A stretch of DNA of 64,000 nucleotides, taken from NCBI GenBank assembly GCA_041694255.1, contig JASMTN010000011.1, positions 24,208 through 88,207 of the forward strand, in the 5' to 3' direction. Below are positions 56,090 to 64,000 of this stretch, piece by piece (positions within the stretch are counted from its first letter, which is position 1; every line of letters starts with the position of its first letter). The notes beneath the pieces are model-generated. The model was given only the letters and a program-made list of their open reading frames with translations. It did no database searches and was not told the origin of the DNA. Origin of the DNA: S009-33 sp041694255 (GTDB taxonomy: Bacteria > Patescibacteriota > Gracilibacteria > Absconditabacterales > Absconditicoccaceae). The position numbers and the translations under genes were made by a program.

Positions 56090-56207
56090 AGTTTTTAGTT
56101 ATTAGTCTGCGGAACTCAATCTGTATCTGGAATCTCATTTCTTTGAGATTTACATTGTTTAAACAAGTCCTCGACTTTTTGACAAGTCAAAATCATAACT
56201 AAAAACT
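56090..56207. repeat. Structured element with 13-bp terminal inverted repeat
   Basis: AGTTTTTAGTTAT (56090-56102) pairs perfectly with ATAACTAAAAACT (56195-56207). Inside are the hairpins AATCTCA / TGAGATT (56131-56150) and GACTT / AAGTC near 56173-56189, and the palindrome TTGTTTAAACAA near 56155. It is less AT-rich than its surroundings and contains CTGCGGAACTC. It could be a MITE, a REP-like element or an RNA. Confidence 0.6.
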
Positions 56208-56278
56208 TAAAAATTATAGTATCGTCAGCTTTATAATATGTAACTTTTATCTTGCTATTTTAACCTTTAAAATAAAAA

Positions 56279-57349
56279 ATGTTTGATAAACTAGAATCTA
56301 TAAAACAAAAATATGAAAAATTAAAAAAAGAACTTTATTCCCCAGAAGTATCAGCAGATATTCAAAAAAGTATAAAACTTTCAAAAGAAGTAAATGAACT
56401 TGAAGAAGTATATGATCTTTATATGGCTTGGAAACAAGCAGATAGTGAAGTAAAAGAATCTAAAGAAATAATAGAAAATGAAAAAGATGAGGAAATGTTA
56501 GAAATGGCTAAAGACCAATATAATGAGTGATTAAAAACAAAGGAAGATTTAGAAAAAAAACTTGAAATAGCTTTGATACCTAAAGATGAAAATGATGATA
56601 AGGATATATATATGGAAATAAGACCAGCTGCTTGATGAGATGAGGCAGCACTTTTTGCAGAAGAGATGATGAGAATGTATATAAACTATACAGAAAGCAA
56701 ATGATGGAAAGCTACTATAGAAGATATATCGGAAAAAGAATCTTGAGGTATAAAGTTTGTAATGTTAAAAGTTGTTTGAGATAAAGTATATTCACAATTA
56801 AAGTATGAAAGCTGAGTTCATAGAGTACAAAGAATTCCAGAAACAGAAAACAAGTGAAGAGTACATACATCTACTGTTACTGTTGCAGTATTACCTGAAG
56901 TTGATGAGATAGTTGAATATGATCTTGATATGAAAGATGTAGAAATACAGTTTTTAGCAGCTTCTTCAGCATGATGACAACATGCAAATAGAAATAAAAC
57001 TTGATGTAGATTACAACATATACCAACTTGAACTATAGTTGTAATTGCAGATAGTAAATCACAAGTACAGAATAAAGAAAAAGCTTTTAATCTTTTAAAA
57101 TCAAGACTTCTACAAGTTGAGCAAGCAAAACAAGCAGAGGAGGAAAGAAGTAAAAGATTGTATCAACTTTGAACATGAGATAGATCAGAGAAAATGAGAA
57201 CATATAATTTTCCTCAAGATAGAGTAACTGATCATAGAATTAAAAAATCTTATTCTAATATAAATGGTATTATGAATTGAGAGATATGATCTATTATAAA
57301 TGACCTTATTGTTGAAGAACAGTCTATGCTTATGAATGAAAATAAGTAA
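56279..57349 (+). CDS. prfA: Peptide chain release factor 1
   Basis: 356 residues, normal length. It ends translation at UAA and UAG. The codon-reading motif PxT is present as IPETENKGRVHTS, so it is RF1 and not RF2 (which has SPF), fitting a genome where UGA is sense. The catalytic GGQ is in SSAGGQHANRNKTGCRL. This differs from the near-universal GGQHVNxTxSAVR after the GGQ and is worth noting. The N-terminal coiled-coil domain and RPAAGGDEAALFA are typical. Confidence 0.95.
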
Positions 57350-57397
57350 AAATATATTGAAAAACTTTTAAATATGCTAATTTTCTTTAAAAATCTC

Positions 57398-57425
57398 TTG
57401 AAATCCTTATTAAACTTACTATAGT
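57398..57425 (+). promoter_or_regulatory. Probable promoter of the HU gene
   Basis: TTGAAA (57398-57403), a 16-nt spacer and TATAGT (57420-57425). The leader has the hairpin AAGCTG / CAGCTT (57433-57450) with loop GATTAA, 33 bp before the ATG. Confidence 0.6.
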
Positions 57426-57482
57426 TGTATTAAAGCTGGATTAACAGCTTGAGTTATTATTTTACATATTAATTTGTTATAA

Positions 57483-57758
57483 ATGACAAAAACAGAATTA
57501 ATCGCAAAAGTTGCTGACCAATTAGGTGTTAGTAAAAAATTAGCTGGTGAATTTGTTAATACATTTACTGAAACTGTTGTTGCTGGTGTAAAAGCTGATA
57601 AAGAAGTTAGAATACAAGGTTTTGGTACTTTTAAACTATCTCACAGAGCTGCAAGAACTGGTGTTAATCCTCAAGATACATCTAAAAAAATTAACATTCC
57701 TGCAAGAAATGTTCCTTCTTTTAAAGCTGGTACAGAGTTCAAAAAAACTGTTAACTAA
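57483..57758 (+). CDS. hup: DNA-binding protein HU
   Basis: 91 residues, a small basic histone-like dimer that bends and compacts DNA. The family signature is complete: MTKTELIAKVADQLGVSKK, the GFGTFKL stretch, and the arm with RTGVNPQDTSKKINIPARN and PSFKAG. All glycines are GGT and none UGA, the same as in rpmB. As HU is normally very abundant, this suggests that UGA is avoided in highly expressed genes. It has its own promoter and a strong terminator. Confidence 0.97.
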   Translation: MTKTELIAKVADQLGVSKKLAGEFVNTFTETVVAGVKADKEVRIQGFGTFKLSHRAARTGVNPQDTSKKINIPARNVPSFKAGTEFKKTVN

Positions 57759-57782
57759 AAAAGATGTATTTATAAATTTTAT

Positions 57783-57819
57783 AAAAATCCCAATGATATC
57801 ATATCATTGGGATTTTTAT
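57783..57819. terminator. Strong bidirectional terminator (HU / pyk)
   Basis: AAAATCCCAATGATAT / ATATCATTGGGATTTT, a perfect stem with almost no loop, flanked by A and T runs. Confidence 0.9.
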
Positions 57820-57834
57820 TTAAAAATTATTTTA

Positions 57835-59262
57835 TTATAAATCTTTAAATTTAATAACCTCTATACCATTAATCATATTTGGTATATTTTGTTTTATGCT
57901 AGAGTGAACTATAACTATTTTATCTTCTCATTTAATACTTCATCTAAGTTCATTTTGTATTGTTTCTCATATTATTTGTCTAAGTTGATCATATGGTATA
58001 TCATTATTGCATATTTTATGACTTTCAACTCAAAACATTAAGTTACAATATCTAAAAACTTTATCTGAATCAGTAAAAGCAAGTATGGGTATTCATGGTT
58101 TAAATGCCGATATTTTTCAAGGAGTATATCATGTTGATGTTGGTGTTATTATGAGTTTTGCATCTAATTTAGAAGCTATTTTTTTTGCATTATATAATAT
58201 ATAATCTGTTATTTTATTTTCATTATCAATATAATTTTCAATTTCATCCCAATCAAACTTTAAGTCTTTTATATCTTTTTGATAAGAAGTTATAATATTA
58301 TGAAGTATAGATACAGTTTCAAAAGGATAATTTCATGTTGCAGTTTCATCTGATAGCATGATAGTATCAATACCATTATGTATATTATATGCTATTTCAT
58401 CTACTTCAGCTCTTGTTGGAATTGATTCATAACTCATACTAGACATAACTTGAGTTGCAAGTATTGCTGGTTTTCAAGACATATTACATAGCTTTATTAT
58501 TTTTTTCTGTATTCTTGGAAGATCTATGATATTCATATTTGCTCAAAGATCTCATCTTGCTATCATAATACCATCAGAGTGTTTTATTATATTTTCAATA
58601 TCATTTACAGCTGATAATGTTTCGATTTTTGCAATTATTTTACCATCAAAATTATCAAAATTTTCTTTAATATATTCTTTTATTCTTATTAAATCTTTAT
58701 GATTTTTTATAAAGCTAACTGCTAAAAGGGCAATATCTTCTTCTATCATAAAATTTATATCTTTTTTATCTTTTTCTGTTAAAAAATCTAATTCTATTTC
58801 ATATCATATAAAATTTACTGTTTTATTAAATCATATTGTTCATCAAGAAATTATTTCTACTTCTAAGTATTCTCAATTATTATTTTTTACTAATCATTCA
58901 ACAGACCTATCATTAAAAGATATTTCTGTGTTACTAGGTATATTTTGAAAAAATTCATATTCTATACTTATATGTCATTCAGTTGGCTTATTATAAACCT
59001 TTATAATATCTTTTTTTTCTAATATAATATTGTTTTTGTTTGTTGTTCTTACTTCTGGTCATTTTGTATCAAGCATAAATACTTTTTTTGTGCTTATGTC
59101 TCTTATTGTTTTTATTGTTTCTCTTGTTTTTATTAAATCAGCATGAGATAAATTTATTCTATATATGTCAACAAATTTGTCTATTTTTTTTAAAATTCAT
59201 TTTTTGTCTATAGCAGGTCAAAGTGTAGCAATAACTTTATTGAATCTTTTTTCTTCTACCAT
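57835..59262 (-). CDS. pyk: Pyruvate kinase
   Basis: 475 residues. It converts phosphoenolpyruvate and ADP to pyruvate and ATP. Motifs are the N-terminal VIATLGPAIDKKGIL, RINLSHAD, MLDTKGPEVRT (metal and K+ region), ALLAVSFIKN, IAKIETLSAVNDIE with the catalytic Lys, GIMIARGDLGANM, and MLSDETATGNYP. The B domain (about 70-165) is diverged and unusually Asn/Ile-rich. It is the clearest glycolytic gene in the window and supports at least the lower part of glycolysis. Confidence 0.95.
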
Positions 59263-59344
59263 TTTTTTAATATAATTTGTTAAAAATTCTTTACATAATA
59301 ACTATAATATGTTTTTTTTCAATACTATATTTTCAATATTTCTC

Positions 59345-59372
59345 TTGAAAAAGCAAATATAACTAATAAAAT
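59345..59372 (+). promoter_or_regulatory. Probable promoter of the HD-domain gene
   Basis: TTGAAA (59345-59350), a 16-nt spacer and TAAAAT (59367-59372), 30 bp before the ATG. Confidence 0.55.
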
Positions 59373-59402
59373 GACAATATTTAGAAATCAAAATACATAA
59401 TT

Positions 59403-60008
59403 ATGTTGCAGTCAAATATTGTATTAAAAGCCAAAGAATACATAAAAATACTTTTGTTTGATATAGATAAATCAAATTGATATTTTTACCATAATCTTGA
59501 ACATACTTTGGATGTATTTGAAAGAGCATCTTATCTTGCCTACAAGGAATGATTGGATGAAGAGTTAAAAGAACTTATACAAATATCTGCTTTGTTTCAT
59601 GATGTTTGATTTGCAGATCAGTATGATGAAAATGAACCTTTATGAGCTGAAAAAGCACAGGATTTTTTAATAAAAGAAAATTTTCCAGAAGATAAGATAG
59701 ATATAATTAAAAATACTATAATTGATACCATTCCATCTAAAATACCATCATCTAAATTGTGATTTATAATTAAAGATGCTGATATGGATAATCTTTGAAG
59801 ACAAGATTTTTTTGAAAAAAATAAAAACTTGTATAAAGAGCTTAAAATAATTAAAAATCTTGATGTAGATAAGCAAACTTGGTTAGAAAACTCTTTAAAA
59901 TTACTAAAAAGTCATAAATTTTATACACAAACTCAACAAGAAGAAAGAACAGAGCAGTTTGTAAAAAATAAAAAAGAACTTGAAAGGAGAGTAAAGATGA
60001 AAGATTAA
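59403..60008 (+). CDS. HD-domain phosphohydrolase
   Basis: 201 residues. HD motifs YHNLEHTLDVFERA (first His), ALFHDVGFADQYDENE (HD pair) and IKDADMDNLGRQDFF (distal Asp) are in the usual order of a compact HD-domain hydrolase. It resembles predicted metal-dependent phosphohydrolases of unknown substrate, not the (p)ppGpp type. The C-terminal 60 residues are charged and helical. It is convergent with the small pilin-like gene, with 32 bp between stops filled by a 7-bp repeat tract. Confidence 0.82.
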
Positions 60009-60040
60009 AAATAAAACTTAAAACTTTCTACTTTAAATTA

Positions 60041-60484
60041 TTATGTATTCATACTTTTATTTTCTATCATCGAAGTTTTAAAGAAATTTGGATTTATTGT
60101 ATGTAATATAAGTCATGATAATCAAATAAGTACTATTCAAAGTACAACTTTTTTAAGTAATTCTTTTCATTTTCATGCTGTGGATTGGTTTGCTCATGAT
60201 ACTGCAAGCATAACTCAAGAAGCAATAAGTGCTATGAAAGCTACTGCTACTGTAATATTTATAGCAATTTTCATTAATCATCACATTAATGTTCAAAAGG
60301 TTTCTGATGCTTCAGTTTTTTTTATACATCAATTTTTTTCCAATCATGGTATTTGTGTATTTAATTCTATGCAATTACTTTTTGAATTTCAATTATCTTC
60401 TCATTCTGCATAAGAATTTGAAGAAAATAAAAAACAGCTAAAAATTGTAACTATTAAATTAAACAAAAATATTTTTTTAAACAT
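60041..60484 (-). CDS. Small pilin-like membrane protein (T4SS pilin-like family)
   Basis: 147 residues. The signal peptide (about 1-30) ends near SSNSYA. The mature part begins with an acidic, Cys-containing stretch, followed by two hydrophobic helices (about 75-103 and 115-133) and the family-like end GKELLKKVVLGIVLIGLSGL, then INPNFF. CPR genomes commonly encode such VirB2/TrbC-like small proteins annotated as type IV secretion pilins. The conserved Asn-Pro-Asn-Phe-Phe end supports this. No other type IV secretion gene is nearby, so its role is open. Confidence 0.65.
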
Positions 60485-60548
60485 TTTTTTTTATTAAGAA
60501 TTAAAATATAACTTTTATTTTCAACTTTATTCCTTTATTTTAGTACTT

Positions 60549-61196
60549 TTATAATATTTCATTAAAAATAGGATCATTTTTTTCTTTTTTACATATAAAA
60601 TATTTTCATATTATAACATTATTTTCTTTTATATCATAAATATTAAATTTAAAAAAACTGTATTCAAGTAAATTTTCAATTTGTTTATATGACCATTTAT
60701 TTGTTTTTATTTTAAATCTTTCTTTTCATTTTTCATATATATAGTTTTTTCTTTCAATGTGGTGAAAAAGTATAAAAGCTCAATCTTCTTTTAATGTTCT
60801 ATAACATTCTTTTAAAAAGTTTTCTATATTGTCTATATGCAAAAGTGTAAATAAACTAATTATAATATCTCAACTTTCATCCTTTAAGGGAATATCTTGA
60901 TTTAGATCAGATTGTATTTTTTCTACATAAGGTCTTGTATTTTTAAGCATATTTTCAGATATATCTATTCATATGTATTTATTTATACTTTTTCATGTAA
61001 AAAAATTACTTATTCTACCATCTCAGCATCAAAGATCTATAATAGTTTTTCATTCTAACTTTCTTGGTATAAATCTTTGCCAGAAATTTTTATCAAAACC
61101 TTCTAGAAAATTATGATGTTGTTTGTATTCTTTATATATCTTATCATATCAAGTTTTTGGATCTAAAACTTGTGTGTGTTTTTTATCATATCACAT
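60549..61196 (-). CDS. Class I SAM-dependent methyltransferase
   Basis: 215 residues with the seven-strand fold: motif I IIDLGCGDGRISNFF, motif II YIGIDISENML, then IQSDLNQDIPL and the acidic loop SGDIIISLFTLLHIDN, followed by LKEDGAFILFHHIERK. This is a methyltransferase-11/25 type. The substrate cannot be inferred. The start is the ATG with UGA as second codon (Met-Gly). It lies between der and the pilin-like gene on the same strand, with a repeat-rich gap between it and der. Confidence 0.85.
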
Positions 61197-61198
61197 AA

Positions 61199-61360
61199 TA
61201 AGTTAAAAGTTACAAGATAAAAGTTAAAAAAATGTTTTTATTATCTAATTATAATGTGAATTGCAAAGCAAGAGAGGGTGCCTTGAAATATGATTAGATA
61301 ATTTTTAAATATTTTAATAAGTTACAAGTTTTACTTACTACTTGCAACTTGCTATCTTCA
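61199..61360. repeat. 7-bp repeat tracts flanking an inverted-repeat element
   Basis: AAGTTAAAAGTTACAAGATA on the left and AAGTTACAAGTTTTACTTAC, CTTGCAACTTGCTATC on the right. Between them ATTATCTAAT (61240-61249) and ATTAGATAAT (61293-61302) form a perfect 10-bp stem around a less AT-rich 43-nt stretch containing GCAAAGCAAGAGAGGGTGCC, followed by T5. The der stop codon lies inside the right tract. Confidence 0.7.
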
Positions 61361-62689
61361 GCTTACATGTTCATCCCACTTTTTACTTTCTCTAAAGTGA
61401 AAAATGAGAGGAGTTCAGAAAAATCAATATTCATTTCTTATTATGTTTTCTAACCACTTTTTAAATGCAAAGTTTGCTTTATCTTTTCTATTTACAAAAA
61501 CTATAAATTCATTTTTATTGTCTTTATCCTGTAGCATGTATTTTACTTTTACATTTTTATTTTTAGGTAATCTTGGAGGATTTGATATAAAGTTTGTTTG
61601 TATTAGTTCATTAATCTCATTTGTTGATATATCTATAGATGAAAATTCACTTACCATGTCTATCATCTTAAAAAGTTGTTTAAATCATTTTTGTTCTTTT
61701 CAAGATATCATTACAATTGGTATCCAAGGTGCAAATCTCATTCAATTTTTAAGCTCTTTTTTATAATGTTTTAACATATCATCAGAAATATTATCAATCT
61801 TATTGAATGCAACTATAATAGGTAAATTTTTTTCTATCATTCATCATAAAACAGTCATATCTCTATGAGTTACTCATTCTGATAGGTCAAAAAGCATAAT
61901 AAGTATAGGCTTTTTATAGTTTATCATTCCATTTAATTTATCTATAACTGCTATTTTTTCTAATCAATGAATTTTTCACTTTCTTCTAAATCATGCTGTG
62001 TCTATTATTTCATATTTTTTTCAACCATAATTTATAGGATATGTAAGATAATCTAATGTTGTTCCTCACTCAGAAGATACTCTTGACCAATCTTTTCATA
62101 CAATTGAGTTAAATAATGTAGACTTTCAAACATTTATTCTACCTACAAGTGTAAAGCTAGTATTTTTTTCTTTTTTTGATTCAAAAGGTATATTAAATCT
62201 TACTCTTAGAGAATCTATTTCTTCTTTAAGTTCAACAAGATGAAAATTATTTTTAGCACTTATTGCTATATTTTTATCAAATCATAAACTATAAAAGTCT
62301 GATAAAGCTAAATCTATTTTAGAAGGTGCTGTTGTATCTACTTTATTTACAGCAACTATAGTTTTTTTATCTTTTCAACTTTTTCTTATATAAGAGGCTA
62401 TTATGTTTATGTTTTCATTTATACCTCATTTGCCATCAAGCACAAAAACTATGATATCTGACTTATCTATAATTCTTTTGATATATTTAAACTCTTCTTG
62501 AAATTCACTTAAGCCAGGGCTATCATAAATTAAAACTTCATTTCATTCATCATCCCATTTTATCTTTTCACTTATATTTTCTCTTGTTGTTCAATGAATA
62601 TCAGATACTATTGCTCTAAAACTACCAAAAAATTTATTAAACAAAGTTGATTTTCAAGCATTTGTTTCTCATACAAAACCAATTCTCAT
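61352..62689 (-). CDS. der: Ribosome assembly GTPase Der (EngA)
   Basis: 445 residues with two consecutive GTPase domains and a KH-like C-terminal domain. Domain 1 has GETNAGKST (the usual consensus is GRPNVGKST), DSPGLSEF, and NKVD. Domain 2 has GRINVGKST near 178, DTAGFRRKG, and NKID. The C-terminal domain shows NPPRLPKNKNVKVKYMLQ, then FFGTPLIFHFRESKKWDEH. Der is needed for 50S subunit assembly. The last few codons, and the TAG stop, lie in a 7-bp repeat tract. Confidence 0.95.
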
Positions 62690-62770
62690 ATTTTAATACT
62701 ATTATTAATAAAATTAATACTTATTTTTACTTAAAAAAACTTAATTTACAATGATTTCTTTTAAAAAATA

Positions 62771-62798
62771 TTGAATTTGTAATCTAATAATGTATATT
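62771..62798 (+). promoter_or_regulatory. Probable promoter of proS
   Basis: TTGAAT (62771-62776), a 16-nt spacer and TATATT (62793-62798), 32 bp before the ATG. Confidence 0.55.
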
Positions 62799-62830
62799 TA
62801 AAATAATTTTAATTATATAAAAATGACTTT

Positions 62831-64000
62831 ATGATAAGATTAAGTAAATTTCCGTTTAAGACATTAAAAAGTAAGCCAAAAGTATCTGATAATATATCAA
62901 CAAGTTTATTATTACAAGCTTGATTTATAAGACAAACTATGGCTTGAGTATATACATATACAACACTTTGACTTAGAATTTTAAAAAAGATAGAACATAT
63001 TGTAAGAACTGAAATGGACAATGCTGGTGCTTATGAAACTTTAATGCCTGCACTTTCTCCAAAAGAAAATTGGGATAAAACTTGAAGGTGGGATGAGATA
63101 GATGTTTTCTTTCATGTACCTGCTGCAAACAATAGAGAATATTGATTAAACTCAACTCATGAAGAAATTGTAACTCCCTTGATGATGGAATTTGTCCAAT
63201 CTTATAAGGATGTGCCAACTTGTGTATATCAAATACAAAATAAGTTTAGAAATGAAAAAAGAGCAAAATCATGACTTTTAAGATGAAGAGAGTTTTTAAT
63301 GAAAGATGCTTATAGTTTTCATCTAGAAAGTAAAGATTTTGATAATTATTATGAAAATATGAAAACTACATATATGAATATCTTTAATAGACTTTGAATA
63401 GGTAAAGATACTTATATAACTTTAGCTGATGGTTGAACATTTACTGATAAATATTCTCATGAATTTCAAACAGTACTTGGTATATGAGAAGATAATATAT
63501 ATATATGTAAAGAATGTGGTACTTCTCATAATGAAGAGATAATTGATAAAGATGGTTTTAAATGTACAAACTGTGGTTCTAATGAAAATGAAGTAAAACA
63601 AGCTAGTGAAGTTTGAAATATATTCCCTTTAGAAACAAAATTTTCAGATGCCTTTAATATGAAGGTTCTTGATAAAGACGGTAGTCAAAAAAAGCTTCTT
63701 ATGTGATGTTATGGTATATGAGTTTCAAGACTTATGTGAGTTATTGCTGAGAAGTTTGCACATGAAAATGGTATAAGCTGGCCAGATTCTATAGCACCCG
63801 CTGATTATTATATTATAGTTATGTGAGAAGAAAATCTTGAAAAAGCTGAAGAACTTGCAAGAAAGTTTGAAAGTGAATGAAAGGAAGTTATACTAGATGA
63901 TAGAATGTGAAAAAAGATATGATTTCGAACTAAAGCTAGAGATCATGAATTGTTATGAATTCCAAATAGGATAGTAATCTCAACAAAAACTATAGAAAAA
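62831..64000 (+). CDS. proS: Prolyl-tRNA synthetase (5' part)
   Basis: The first 390 residues of a class II synthetase that charges tRNA-Pro. The gene runs off the window. Motifs are QAGFIRQTMAGVYTYTTLGLRIL, motif 2 with NKFRNEKRAKSGLLRGREFLMKDAY, the THEE substrate loop, ETKFSDAFNMKV, GGYGIGVSRLMGVI with cluster glycines coded by UGA, and the start of the anticodon domain. A CGA codon at 63926-63928 (GF-x-TKARDHELLG) is at a position that does not tell Arg from Trp. Confidence 0.95.

Overview
The window is very AT-rich bacterial DNA that reads sensibly only when UGA is translated as glycine (genetic code 25). Under the standard code almost every gene breaks into fragments. With UGA as Gly, motif after motif is restored, for example the PilT Walker A box and the PNPase, LepA and ValRS cores. 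Two CGG codons also sit exactly where conserved tryptophans are expected, in the ValRS WWGH motif and the CHAP CTWYV motif, so CGG is probably Trp. UGA=Gly marks Absconditabacteria (SR1) or Gracilibacteria (BD1-5) in the Candidate Phyla Radiation. CGA/CGG=Trp has been reported for some Absconditabacteria, which makes that lineage the best guess. Genes start with ATG behind AT-rich leaders without a visible Shine-Dalgarno sequence. Several promoters fit TTGAAN/TTGACA, a spacer of about 16 nt, and TATAAT.

Layout. 1-9.6 kb: end of mutL, pilT, a prepilin with a fibrinogen-like C-terminus, pnp, small unknown genes, a stand-alone UvrC-type nuclease domain, a PH-like membrane protein and a lipoprotein. 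9.6-16 kb: an AbiEi-like winged-helix protein followed by a small HD alarmone hydrolase, then a 1445-residue unknown protein on the opposite strand. 16-25 kb: dus, a GT4 glycosyltransferase, tRNA-Ser(UGA), a LysM-CHAP wall hydrolase, tRNA-Gln(CUG), two thioredoxins, a DHH phosphoesterase, a PgeF-like protein, two membrane proteins and miaB. 25-37 kb: an unknown 663-residue protein, valS, a probable pilus cluster (two membrane-anchored unknowns plus PilB) and dnaG. 37-46 kb: a secreted unknown, ftsX, smpB, a baseplate-J-like membrane protein, rsmI, murD, glutamate dehydrogenase and a membrane GT2. 46-64 kb: lepA, a DEAD-box helicase, ruvX, rpmB, yebC, a 1209-residue membrane protein, prfA, HU, pyruvate kinase, an HD hydrolase, a small pilin-like protein, a methyltransferase, der and the start of proS.

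The content is mainly translation, RNA processing, DNA repair and cell-envelope functions. Type IV pilus motors and pilins, a CHAP peptidoglycan hydrolase and several large envelope proteins fit a small, surface-attached, host-dependent or predatory cell. That lifestyle is an inference. Intergenic regions hold a degenerate 7-bp repeat family (consensus near CAAGTTA), mostly at gene ends and partly forming terminator hairpins, plus a few structured elements that no gene call explains. No CRISPR array, transposase, rRNA gene or tRNA-Gly(UCA) was found. No intergenic gap exceeds 300 bases.
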